A stretch of DNA of 64,000 nt from Nitrospirae bacterium YQR-1. GTDB taxonomy: Bacteria; Nitrospirota; Thermodesulfovibrionia; Thermodesulfovibrionales; Magnetobacteriaceae. The DNA is taken from NCBI GenBank assembly GCA_039908095.1, contig JAMOBJ010000012.1:23847-87846 (forward strand), given 5' to 3'. Below, one piece after another: positions 1-7,988 of this stretch; positions within the stretch are counted from its first letter, which is position 1, and every line of letters begins with the position of its first letter. The notes under the pieces were generated by a model. The model did no database searches. It saw only the letters and a program-made list of their open reading frames with translations, and was not told the DNA's origin. Made by a program: the position numbers and the translations under genes.

Positions 1-206
1 GTTCTCACATAGTTTGTGATGTAATATATAAGGATACCCCACTGATTGAAAAAGCCAAAAGCCTAAACTGCCTGACTACCAACGGTCTTGGAATGCTCTT
101 TTGGCAGGCCGTGCTGGCTTTTGAAATATGGACAAACACAACAGCCCCCGTTGAAATTATGCGAAAAGCGCTGCTTGAGGTTTATGAAAAAAACGTAGGG
201 AAGTAA
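1..206 (+). CDS. aroE: Shikimate dehydrogenase, C-terminal fragment (cut by window edge)
   Basis: The frame beginning at base 3 is open and ends at TAA 204-206, giving about 67 residues of a protein whose start lies before the window. The fragment contains DVIYKDTPLIEKAK followed by NGLGMLFWQAVLAFEIW. These match the conserved end of AroE, where a D-x-x-Y-x-P-x-x-T/P-x-L segment is followed by a G-x-x-ML-x-x-Q-A-x-x-x-F-x-x-W helix contributing to the shikimate pocket. AroE reduces 3-dehydroshikimate to shikimate with NADPH in aromatic amino acid synthesis. The catalytic Lys and NADP site are outside the window and cannot be checked. Confidence 0.8.
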   Translation, partial: SHIVCDVIYKDTPLIEKAKSLNCLTTNGLGMLFWQAVLAFEIWTNTTAPVEIMRKALLEVYEKNVGK

Positions 207-326
207 AGGAGTACCGGCCCTGTTTATCCTTTCTTTTGCCGAATCTGCCTCTTTACCGATTTATTTTTTTGGTCCCGGGATTAAATCACGGATAGAAAAA
301 TCTTTTCATACTATAGGTTATTCCGT

Positions 327-350
327 TATAATAACAGCTATACTTATAAT
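327..350 (+). promoter_or_regulatory. Possible sigma-70-type promoter region for mdh
   Basis: TATAAT occurs at 327-332 with a weak -35-like TTTCAT at 304-309 (17-bp spacing), and a second TATAAT at 345-350. The 168-bp gap between aroE and mdh is AT-rich here. Assigned by pattern only; either hexamer could be chance. Confidence 0.3.
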
Positions 351-374
351 CTTAATAATAAAGTTGGTATAGAG

Positions 375-1307
375 ATGAACGAAAGAAAAAAGAAAGTATC
401 AGTAATAGGTGCAGGTAATGTTGGTGCAACAACGGCACAACTATTAGCGGCGGGAGGTTTTTGCGATGTTGTGCTATTTGACATTGTTGATGGAATGCCA
501 CAGGGCAAAGCTCTTGATATTGCAGAGGCGTGCCCTTTGTGGAATTCATCGGCCGCTGTGACCGGCACTAACGATTACGCAATGATTGAAGGCTCTGACA
601 TTGTTACCGTGACCGCTGGAATGGCAAGAAAACCAGGTATGTCAAGAGATGACCTGTTAAAAATTAATGCAGACATCATAAGCGGTGTTGCCGGTGAGAT
701 ATTAAAACATGCCCCCGACTCAATAGTCATTGTAGTGACAAACCCAATGGATGTTATGGCGCACCTTGTGCTAAAGACAACCGGTTTTAACTCCAGCCGT
801 GTGATGGGCATGGGGGGGGTGCTGGACGCTGCCAGGTTCTGCTCTTTTGTTGCAGCGGAACTTAAAGTATCACCTGAGGTTATAACCTCTATGTTACTGG
901 GCGGACACGGAGATCAGATGGTGCCGCTTCCACGCTTTACCACTGTCAGAGGCATACCGGTTACAGAATTATTACCGGCTGAAAAAATAGAGGCAATTGT
1001 GGAGCGCACCAGAAACGGAGGCGCTGAAATCGTAGCGTTACTGAAAACCGGAAGTGCCTACTATGCCCCTGCAGCTTCTATATATGAGATGATTAAATCC
1101 ATTGTGCTTGATGAAAAGAAAGTGCTTCCGGTTTCGTGCTGTCTTGAGGGACAATATGCAGTGGACCACGTCTATGCCGGTGTTCCCGCTGTATTAGGTA
1201 AAAGCGGGGTTGAGGCAATCATTGAACTTAACCTCAACGATGTTGAAAAAAGCGCCTTTATGAAATCAGTCAATGCCGTAAGAAATCTTGTTAATTCACT
1301 AAGTTAG
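375..1307 (+). CDS. mdh: Malate dehydrogenase, LDH-like NAD-dependent type
   Basis: A 310-residue protein that interconverts malate and oxaloacetate with NAD(H) in the cytoplasm. The Rossmann GAGNVG motif is at residues 12-17 and the NAD-selecting Asp at D36. The substrate-binding arginines R85 and R91 sit in the mobile loop ARKPGMSRDD; an Arg at the first of these sites favours malate over lactate dehydrogenase. N123 is in VTNPMD, R154 in DAARF, and the catalytic pair is D151 and H178 (GGHGDQM). Length fits the family (about 305-320). It stands between aroE and a methyltransferase with no obvious TCA operon partner. Confidence 0.93.
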   Translation: MNERKKKVSVIGAGNVGATTAQLLAAGGFCDVVLFDIVDGMPQGKALDIAEACPLWNSSAAVTGTNDYAMIEGSDIVTVTAGMARKPGMSRDDLLKINADIISGVAGEILKHAPDSIVIVVTNPMDVMAHLVLKTTGFNSSRVMGMGGVLDAARFCSFVAAELKVSPEVITSMLLGGHGDQMVPLPRFTTVRGIPVTELLPAEKIEAIVERTRNGGAEIVALLKTGSAYYAPAASIYEMIKSIVLDEKKVLPVSCCLEGQYAVDHVYAGVPAVLGKSGVEAIIELNLNDVEKSAFMKSVNAVRNLVNSLS

Positions 1308-1384
1308 TTATAATAAGTTAATTCGTTATTTAACACCTTTTATATTTGCGAGGGGTTAAAACAGAGATAAAATGAAATTAAAAG

Positions 1385-2704
1385 ATGATGAGCTTAAAGC
1401 TTAAATGGATAGTAATGGCTAAAACTATCCATAAGATAATTCACGGTGACAGCAGACAAATGACCCTTTTGACGGACAATTCAGTCCATTTGGTCATTAC
1501 ATCTCCCCCGTACTGGCAATTAAAAGACTATGGAACTGATGATCAAATAGGCTTTCAAGAAAGCTATGAAAGCTATATCAACAATCTGAATCTTGTCTGG
1601 AAGGAATGTAGCAGAGTATTACACCCAGGGTGTCGGCTTTGTATTAATATCGGTGACCAATTCGCACGGTCAGTTTATTATGGGCGGTATAAAGTGATAC
1701 CGATAAGAACAGAGATAATAAAATTCTGTGAAACTATTGGGTTTGACTATATGGGGGCTGTAATTTGGCAGAAAGTCACCACCTGCAATACAACCGGCGG
1801 GGCTACGATAATGGGCAGTTTCCCATATCCCAGAAATGGTATTTTGAAACTTGATTATGAGTTTATTCTGCTTTTCAAAAAACAGGGCACTGCGCCGGTT
1901 CCGACAAAGGAGCAAAAAGAACTTTCGATAATAACAAAAGATGATTGGAATACTTATTTCTCAGGGCACTGGTACTTTTCAGGGGCAAAGCAGGACAGGC
2001 ACATTGCTATGTTTCCTGAAGAATTGCCGGCCAGATTGATAAAAATGTTTTCTTTTTCCGGTGAAACGGTTTTTGACCCATTTCTTGGCAGTGGTACAAC
2101 TGTACTTGCCGCCCATAATCTAGGACGTAATTCAGTCGGATATGAAATCAATTCAGACTTTTTGTCAACAATTAAAGATAAGTTGAAGATTGGACAATTA
2201 AACCTTACAGATGCTGAATATATGTTTTTGGAAGATAGAGTTATAACAGACCATCATAAAGAAATTGAAAAGTTACCATATATCTTTAAGGACCCTCATA
2301 AACTAGATAAGAAGACAGACCTTAAGAAGCTTCAGTTTGGTTCAAAAATTGATAAACACAGTGGCGAAAGAGAGGCCTACTATTCTGTCGCAAGAGTGAT
2401 CAGCCCAGTGTTTGTGAAGCTTAACAATGATTTGGTTGTTCGTCTTATCGGAGTAAAAGAAAAAAAGTCTGCTATTGGACAGGCTATAAAATTCCTGCTC
2501 GAAAAAACAAAGGGGCAGAAAGTGTTTATGAAGTTTGATGAGCAGAAGTATGATAAGCAAAACAACATGCTTTGCTATCTGTACCTGAGAAACAAGACCT
2601 TCATTAATGCTCATATTGTCAAAGAGGGGTTAGTTGATGTAGATGTTGATTTTCATTTTAAATACAGGGATAAATTTCTTAAGCTGAGATCGCAAAATGG
2701 CTAA
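1385..2704 (+). CDS. DNA methyltransferase (N4-cytosine/N6-adenine type) with C-terminal SNase-like domain
   Basis: A 439-residue protein. The catalytic motif IV is SPPYW (residues 40-44), typical of N4-cytosine or some N6-adenine beta-class enzymes. The AdoMet-binding motif DPFLGSGTT lies near residues 230-240, followed by GYE, the beta-class order (IV before I). Residues about 331-436 resemble a staphylococcal-nuclease fold: VRLIGV, a K-G-Q-K-V strand, a YLYLRNKTFINAHIVKEG stretch, then FHFKYRDKF. The usual SNase acidic residues after VRLIGV and the second catalytic Arg are not visible, so that module is probably non-nucleolytic. No restriction endonuclease gene adjoins it, so it may be an orphan methylase. 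The start may instead be ATG 1415, close to the conserved sequence. Sequence specificity cannot be predicted. Confidence 0.85.
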   Translation: MMSLKLKWIVMAKTIHKIIHGDSRQMTLLTDNSVHLVITSPPYWQLKDYGTDDQIGFQESYESYINNLNLVWKECSRVLHPGCRLCINIGDQFARSVYYGRYKVIPIRTEIIKFCETIGFDYMGAVIWQKVTTCNTTGGATIMGSFPYPRNGILKLDYEFILLFKKQGTAPVPTKEQKELSIITKDDWNTYFSGHWYFSGAKQDRHIAMFPEELPARLIKMFSFSGETVFDPFLGSGTTVLAAHNLGRNSVGYEINSDFLSTIKDKLKIGQLNLTDAEYMFLEDRVITDHHKEIEKLPYIFKDPHKLDKKTDLKKLQFGSKIDKHSGEREAYYSVARVISPVFVKLNNDLVVRLIGVKEKKSAIGQAIKFLLEKTKGQKVFMKFDEQKYDKQNNMLCYLYLRNKTFINAHIVKEGLVDVDVDFHFKYRDKFLKLRSQNG

Positions 2705-2802
2705 AGAGTGGATACTCAACACCGCTGGGAATATGTTTCCAAAAAGGGAGTTATATATATAATTCCATAATAATTTAAATAAAAACATAAAGGAGAATAC
2801 AG

Positions 2803-3219
2803 ATGCAGAGAACGCTTTCAATAGTCAAGCCGGACGGTGTTAAGAAAAACCTGATAGGGGAAGTGATCGGAAGATTTGAAAAACAGGGCTTTAAAATAGT
2901 TGCTCTGAAGATGATTCACATGTCTAAAAAAGAGGCGGAGGGGTTTTATATAGTGCACAAAGCCAGGCCGTTTTATGGTGAATTAACAGCTTTTATGTCT
3001 GAGGGACCTGTGGTTGTTATGGTAGTTGAGGGAGATAAGGTTATAGAGAAAGTGCGTGAGTTAATGGGAGCAACCAATCCAAAAGATGCCGCACCTAATA
3101 CAATCAGGGCAGATTTTGCCTCAGATGTTGAGAGAAACATAGTACATGGTTCAGATTCGGCTGAGTCGGCCTCTTTTGAAATTCCGTATTTCTTTTCCAC
3201 CCTTGAGATAGCGGGTTAA
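2803..3219 (+). CDS. ndk: Nucleoside diphosphate kinase
   Basis: A 138-residue enzyme that transfers the gamma phosphate of ATP to nucleoside diphosphates. The active-site motif NIVHGSDS carries the phosphohistidine H115. The N-terminal [11 protein letters not shown] strand and the IRADFA segment are also present. Length is normal for bacterial Ndk. An AAAGGAG ribosome binding site stands 9 bp before the ATG. It is followed after 5 bp by the longest frame of the DUF4139 gene, so the two are probably co-transcribed. Confidence 0.96.
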   Translation: MQRTLSIVKPDGVKKNLIGEVIGRFEKQGFKIVALKMIHMSKKEAEGFYIVHKARPFYGELTAFMSEGPVVVMVVEGDKVIEKVRELMGATNPKDAAPNTIRADFASDVERNIVHGSDSAESASFEIPYFFSTLEIAG

Positions 3220-3314
3220 CAGAGATGTTCAACTCTGCTGATAAACCGTCAAAGCAACGACAGGAAAGACTCAGGGGGGCAAGCCCTCTTGTGAGAGAGA
3301 GTTGTAAATGGAGA

Positions 3315-4751
3315 ATGAAACTCTTCTCTTACATATCTTTCATCATTATTTTAGCAACAGCGGTTTTGAGCTACGCTGAGACGGAAGTGACACGTGCGTA
3401 CTCCACAGTTGAGGAACAGAAGTCTGTAGCCCTTACAGTTTATAACGTCAACCTGGGGCTAGTTAAAGAACAACGGGTATTAAAACTACCAACCGGCAGG
3501 GTGCTGTTAAGTTATATGGATGTAGCCGCTGAGATAATCCCGCAAAGTGTAAGCATTCATACCCCCTCAGGTGAGAAGGTTCTTTCCGTGCTGGAGCAGA
3601 ATTATGAATATGACCTCCTTACACCTCAGAAGCTCATTGATAAGTATGTCGGCAAAGAGGTTAAGCTCTACTATAAAAACTACTACACCGACAAGGATGA
3701 GGTAGTGAAGGCCACAGTGCTTTCAAATAACGGCGGCGTGCCTGTGTATAGAATTGGGGATGAGATAACCTATGGTCATCCGGGCCGGATAATCTTTCCG
3801 AAACTGCCTGAAAATCTTATAGCCAAACCTACCCTTCAGTGGCTGTTAAATAATGATGGAGCCTCAGGCCAAAAGGTAGAGGTTACATATCTGACAAACG
3901 GTATAACCTGGCGTGCCGACTACGTGCTGCTGTTAAACGAAAAAGACAACCATGCCGGCTTAACCGGCTGGGTAACTATTGACAACAGAAGCGGCACCGA
4001 CTATAACCATGCAAAGTTAAAACTCGTTGCAGGGGATGTTAACCGTGTAACGGACACGGCGCGCAGAGATGCGCTTGCTTATAAGGCGGCGGCAGCCCAT
4101 GCCGAATCAGCCACTGTTTCATTTAAAGAGGAGGGATTGTTTGAGTACCACATCTATACTCTTAACACACCATCAACCATAAAGAACAATCAGATCAAGC
4201 AGATACGCCTTTTAAAGGAAGATAACCTTAGCGTACATAAGGATTTTGTTTTCCGTGGACAGCCTCATTATTTTAGAAATCTGTACAAAGATGCGCTTCC
4301 TAAAGATAAAATAGGGGTCTATATTGAAATAGATAACCGCAAGGAAAATAATCTTGGAATTCCCATCCCCAAGGGCACTGTGAGGGTTTATAAGGCTGAC
4401 AGTGACGGCAGCCGTCAGTTTATCGGAGAGGACTCGATAGATCACTCACCTAAAGACGAAAAGATCAGAGTAAAAATGGGGGATGCCTTTGACATAACCG
4501 GAGTGCGTAAGCAGACCAACTGGAAAAAACTTGAGTGGGATACATATGAGGCTTCATTTGAGATAATTTTAAAAAACCATAAGAAGGAAGACGTCAGGGT
4601 ACGTGTTCTTGAACCTGTTGTCGGGCAGTGGAAAGTCCTGAATAATTCCCACAATTATAAAAAAGCGGAAAGCAATCTTTTGGAGTTTGCGATAGAGGTC
4701 CCCAAAGACGGTGAGGTTAAGTTAAATTATACTGTCACTATGAGATTTTAG
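3315..4751 (+). CDS. Secreted DUF4139-family protein
   Basis: The frame is open from 3225, but the ATG at 3315 is preferred because it begins a clear signal peptide (MKLFSYISFIIILATAVLSYA); the 30 upstream residues are polar and look non-coding. The mature protein of about 455 residues is predicted to be exported and is rich in beta-strand. The central WRADYVLLLNEKD motif followed by an N-x-S/T-G-x-D-Y segment is typical of DUF4139 proteins, whose function is not established. No catalytic motif or membrane anchor beyond the signal sequence is visible. If 3225 were used, the signal peptide would be internal. Confidence 0.8.
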   Translation: MKLFSYISFIIILATAVLSYAETEVTRAYSTVEEQKSVALTVYNVNLGLVKEQRVLKLPTGRVLLSYMDVAAEIIPQSVSIHTPSGEKVLSVLEQNYEYDLLTPQKLIDKYVGKEVKLYYKNYYTDKDEVVKATVLSNNGGVPVYRIGDEITYGHPGRIIFPKLPENLIAKPTLQWLLNNDGASGQKVEVTYLTNGITWRADYVLLLNEKDNHAGLTGWVTIDNRSGTDYNHAKLKLVAGDVNRVTDTARRDALAYKAAAAHAESATVSFKEEGLFEYHIYTLNTPSTIKNNQIKQIRLLKEDNLSVHKDFVFRGQPHYFRNLYKDALPKDKIGVYIEIDNRKENNLGIPIPKGTVRVYKADSDGSRQFIGEDSIDHSPKDEKIRVKMGDAFDITGVRKQTNWKKLEWDTYEASFEIILKNHKKEDVRVRVLEPVVGQWKVLNNSHNYKKAESNLLEFAIEVPKDGEVKLNYTVTMRF

Positions 4752-4767
4752 GGGGCAGGTAGCAACG

Positions 4768-4836
4768 GACAGCAAAGACTTGTGGTATTGTTGTGAAAAT
4801 ATTTGCGTCTTTGCCTGTCTGAAGACTACTTGGTAT
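4768..4836. repeat. Degenerate repeat-family remnant and long-loop inverted repeat
   Basis: GACAGCAAAGAC at 4768-4779 is mirrored, with one bulged base, by GTCTTTGCCTGTC at 4807-4819. It is followed by TCTGAAGACTACTTGGTAT (4818-4836), resembling the right end of the repeat elements described at 50574 and 57310. Probably a decayed copy; a terminator role for the DUF4139 gene is possible but there is no T-run. Confidence 0.35.
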
Positions 4837-4856
4837 GGGGCATAGTGTAGTAGCTT

Positions 4857-4981
4857 ATTCCAATTCTAATTCATTTGTCTAACTTTGTTGGCTTCGTCAC
4901 AAGCTCCTCTACGTACAAAACAGTACGTCTGTGTCGCTTGTTCCTTGCCGCCTCGTTATACTTTTGAATTAGAATTGGAAT
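4857..4981 (+). repeat. Interspersed palindromic-ended element, copy A (125 bp)
   Basis: The ends are perfect 17-bp inverted repeats: ATTCCAATTCTAATTCA at 4857-4873 and TGAATTAGAATTGGAAT at 4965-4981. The interior has TAACTTTGTTGGCTTCGTC, then ACGTAC...GTACGT as an internal hairpin, then CTTGCCGCCTCGTTATAC. The interior is shared with copy B (50574-50716), but the terminal 16-17 bp are different. No convincing ORF lies inside. The right end abuts the 3' end of the glycosyltransferase gene at 4985. Confidence 0.8.
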
Positions 4982-4984
4982 TAT

Positions 4985-5914
4985 CTAAAAATTTATACGT
5001 TGTCTTTCCACAACCAGAGGTCTTTTTCGTACCTGCATGTATATCCATCCGACATACTCACCAATTATACCAATCAAAATCAATTGTATAGACATAAAAA
5101 GGAAAAGCCCTATAACCACCGGTGCTATCCCTACACTAAAGGAATTCCAGTAAAGCAATTTGTAAACAAAGTAAAACAGAGCCACAACTAAACTACCCGT
5201 AGCCCCAAAAATGCCTAAAAAAGTGGTAATTCGCAGAGGCAACTTTGAGTGGGCTGTTATACCGGAAAGTGCAATATTAATCAGGGCAAATATATTTTCT
5301 TTGGATTTCCCCCTCTCCCTCTTGCGATGAATGTACTCTATCACAGCCGGTTCAAACCCCGTCTCCGCCACCATACCCCTGAAATACGGAATGTGGTCAT
5401 CCATTTGCCGCAAAATTTCTATTACCGTTCTGTCGTATAATCCAAATCCTGTAAAAGAGTTGTATAACCTGGTTTCTGAGATTAACGCCAACAATTTATA
5501 GTAGCAATTTCTGATAAAAACCATAATGCGGGACTCTCGCCGCTCAGTCATCACCCCTATTACCATCTTGTACCCCTCTTCCCATTTCTTTATGAATTGA
5601 AGAATCATCTCGGGCGGGTCCTGTAAATCGGCTACCAGAATTATTACGGCATCTCCGGTTGTCTGCATTATTCCATGAAAACATGACCTGGATGAACCAA
5701 AGTTTCTGGTATTAACTATTACTTTTACTCTCTTGTCAGACTCAGCTATCTTCTTAAGTTCACCTACTGTCCCGTCTGTGGAGGCATTGTCTATAAATAT
5801 GTGCTCATAAGTATAATCCGGCAGAGTGTCAAAAATACCCTTTACCTGAGTATAAAGCTCCCAAACATTTTCCTCCTCATTTAAACAAGGCGTCAGTATG
5901 CTTATAAGTTTCAT
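4985..5914 (-). CDS. Family 2 glycosyltransferase, polyprenol-phosphate sugar transferase type (GtrB/DPM1-like)
   Basis: A 309-residue inner-membrane protein. The cytosolic GT-A domain begins with ISILTPCLNEEENV, has an FIDNASTDGT loop, and carries the metal/nucleotide motif DLQDPP at about 96-101. Two hydrophobic segments near residues 230-256 and 262-292 anchor it, as in GtrB. Such enzymes load a sugar onto undecaprenyl phosphate or modify O-antigen. It is the last gene of the run starting at rfbF and may handle the sugar made upstream. Acceptor and sugar are not deducible. Confidence 0.85.
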   Translation of the reverse strand: MKLISILTPCLNEEENVWELYTQVKGIFDTLPDYTYEHIFIDNASTDGTVGELKKIAESDKRVKVIVNTRNFGSSRSCFHGIMQTTGDAVIILVADLQDPPEMILQFIKKWEEGYKMVIGVMTERRESRIMVFIRNCYYKLLALISETRLYNSFTGFGLYDRTVIEILRQMDDHIPYFRGMVAETGFEPAVIEYIHRKRERGKSKENIFALINIALSGITAHSKLPLRITTFLGIFGATGSLVVALFYFVYKLLYWNSFSVGIAPVVIGLFLFMSIQLILIGIIGEYVGWIYMQVRKRPLVVERQRINF

Positions 5915-5987
5915 TTTTTTCTCATCCGCTAAGCGCTCTATTATAAAATATGACGGTATCCGGCGTCAATTTTTATGGAACAACTGT

Positions 5988-6947
5988 TCAATCTCCGGTT
6001 AAACTCCTCAAAATATGCTCCGATTCCCGTTTGACGGCATCCATAGAACTTAGTGCAGACTTATAACCTATAGCAGCCGCATTGTTATAGGTTGAAAAGT
6101 AAATATTTTTAGCTCCGGTTGCACTAACCTGACACAACGAGGAACCGGTTTCATACTTTAATCCATATTTCTGTGAAAAATACTCAAGAATCTCTGACTT
6201 TTGTACAGGCTTTGCGCTGATTACATCCAATGCTTTATTTATTCTCCCAACTGCCATACATCTTAGTATTAATGCGAAAAGGTCCTCAGGGGCAACGTAA
6301 TCGCGGACAATGTCCACAGTGTCTGTAACTAAAACCTTTTTATTCAAAACACAGTTCAGCACATCGGTTATAAAATAGCCGTCCTTGAGGTCAATAAACC
6401 TGCTGAAATAGGAAAATACCCTGAGATCAACTATGTTGAGGTTTTCAAAAGATCTGTGCTTACACTCAGTGTAGAGTTTAACAATACCATAGTAATCCCC
6501 CGGGGCAATACGATTGATACGGATACAGTACATAGTGTTTTCCTCCGAGGGTGTCGAAAAATTACCATAAACAGCCCCGCTGCTGAAATTAATATAAACA
6601 GCATCGGGAGCTCTGTCACGTAAATACTCAATTACCATATTGTCATATTGCTCGGTAATCATAAACCACTTAGTGTAATCACCCTGGAGCTTGCCCTGAG
6701 TTCCCACACCAACACAGTTTATTACAACATCATATGAACATTTTGTGAAATCACTATAACCCTCATGAATGATATAGTCCGGCTCAGCTGATTTTCCTGT
6801 AGCGTCAAGAAAGCGGCGGACTCTCTCGGATGAGCTTGTATAAAGGTGTAAAAAAAACTCTCCTCTGTGAAGACTAAGAAAACTGTGTATCAGTCCCTTT
6901 GCAATGTGTGAGGTGCCGCCCAGTATTGCAATTTCTGCTTTTTTCAT
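5988..6947 (-). CDS. Extended SDR-family NAD(P)-dependent sugar epimerase/reductase
   Basis: A 319-residue protein. The N-terminal GGTSHIAKG (10-18) is a variant nucleotide-binding glycine motif. The catalytic set is present as SSG around S122-S123 and Y153-G-I-V-K157. The VYGNFSTPSE segment and C-terminal substrate region fit extended SDRs acting on nucleotide sugars. It sits 15 bp downstream of the E1-beta-like gene and is probably in the same transcript. It is too divergent to name as a 4,6-dehydratase; in this context a reductase or epimerase acting on a keto-deoxysugar is most plausible (inference). Confidence 0.75.
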   Translation of the reverse strand: MKKAEIAILGGTSHIAKGLIHSFLSLHRGEFFLHLYTSSSERVRRFLDATGKSAEPDYIIHEGYSDFTKCSYDVVINCVGVGTQGKLQGDYTKWFMITEQYDNMVIEYLRDRAPDAVYINFSSGAVYGNFSTPSEENTMYCIRINRIAPGDYYGIVKLYTECKHRSFENLNIVDLRVFSYFSRFIDLKDGYFITDVLNCVLNKKVLVTDTVDIVRDYVAPEDLFALILRCMAVGRINKALDVISAKPVQKSEILEYFSQKYGLKYETGSSLCQVSATGAKNIYFSTYNNAAAIGYKSALSSMDAVKRESEHILRSLTGD

Positions 6948-6962
6948 TGACCGCTGCCTGTA

Positions 6963-7988
6963 TTATAATAATTCTTTTATGGTTTTGATTATGTCGGCGG
7001 CATCAGGATAGTAGGCCTCCTCAAGCAGCCCGGATGCAGGGGTTGGCACATCAGGAAAGTTAACTCTTTTAATCGGGGCTTTTAAGTACTTAAAAGCCTT
7101 ATCGGCAACCATTGCAGCAATCTCAGCCCCTGCCCCGCCATAAGGACATGATACATCAGCAACAACCAGTCTCCCGGTTTTTTTGACGGATTCGCATATC
7201 AGCTCCTCATCCAGAGGTTTTAAGCAACGGGGGTCTATCAGCTCCACCTCTATATTTTCCGCCGATAACATCCCACAAGCCCTCATAGCGTCATAAACCA
7301 TGTGAGATATTGCCACTACGGTTATATCAGTGCCCTTTCTGCGCACGATACCTTGCCCGATGGGTACCTCGTATGGGTGTTCAGGCACATATCCCAGAGA
7401 ATCATAAATCCATCTGTGCTCAAAAAACATCACAGGGTTGCCGTCTTTAACAGCAGAAATCAATAATCCTTTTACATCGTAGGGGGTCGCAGGCATGAGA
7501 ACTTTTAACCCGGGTATTTGAGTAAAAAGACCATGCAAAGCCTGAGAATGCTGGCCGGCCGAGCCCCATCCCCTACCAATCAGACTTCTTATCACAAGGG
7601 GCACATTTACACTGCCCCCCGTCATATAGTACCACTTGGCTGCATGGTTTATGATTTGGTCCATACACATAGGCAGAAAGTCCGTTCTTATGTGCACAAA
7701 CAGCGGTTTCATCCCTGCTATTGCAGCCCCTATGGCAACCCCCGTCATTGCGTTTTCCGCTATGGGTATATCCATGACTCTTTCACATCCAAACTCTTGT
7801 GCAAGCCCCGTGGTAGTCCCAAATACTCCACCAGGGTCATCCACCCCCTCACCCATTATAAAAAACGACGGGTCCTCTGAAAGCATCCATCTGAGTGCTT
7901 CCTTTACTGCATCGGCATAGGTTATAGTTCTCAGCCCTGGTATATGTTGCAGTTCTTTATTGTCTAAATGAACCTTTGTCCATGGCAT
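6963..7988 (-). CDS. Pyruvate dehydrogenase E1 beta-like subunit (stand-alone TPP enzyme)
   Basis: A 341-residue transketolase-like Pyr plus C-terminal domain protein. Characteristic stretches include GEGVDDPGGVFGTTTGL, DIPIAENAMTGVAIGAA (Glu activates the TPP aminopyrimidine in this family) and GQHSQALHGLF. Its start codon overlaps the alpha-subunit stop by one base (TAATG), so translation is coupled and the two form a heterotetramer. No lipoyl E2 or E3 gene is nearby. Placement between rfbH and an SDR suggests it works on a nucleotide-sugar pathway rather than in central metabolism. Acetoin dehydrogenase E1 or branched-chain ketoacid E1 are the alternatives by sequence. Confidence 0.85.
   Translation of the reverse strand: MPWTKVHLDNKELQHIPGLRTITYADAVKEALRWMLSEDPSFFIMGEGVDDPGGVFGTTTGLAQEFGCERVMDIPIAENAMTGVAIGAAIAGMKPLFVHIRTDFLPMCMDQIINHAAKWYYMTGGSVNVPLVIRSLIGRGWGSAGQHSQALHGLFTQIPGLKVLMPATPYDVKGLLISAVKDGNPVMFFEHRWIYDSLGYVPEHPYEVPIGQGIVRRKGTDITVVAISHMVYDAMRACGMLSAENIEVELIDPRCLKPLDEELICESVKKTGRLVVADVSCPYGGAGAEIAAMVADKAFKYLKAPIKRVNFPDVPTPASGLLEEAYYPDAADIIKTIKELL

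Noticed and set aside
3225..3314. Upstream start of the DUF4139 gene at 3225.
   Set aside because: It would bury the signal peptide 30 residues in; the added sequence is polar, unlike the rest. ATG 3315 taken instead.
4885..5091. Plus-strand 68-codon ORF spanning the repeat copy A and the glycosyltransferase end.
   Set aside because: It crosses the palindromic repeat and the antisense of a certain gene; no protein-like composition.
7518..7920. Plus-strand open frames of 94-120 codons.
   Set aside because: They lie fully inside the E1-beta-like gene on the other strand, have no RBS and no recognisable protein features; shadow frames.
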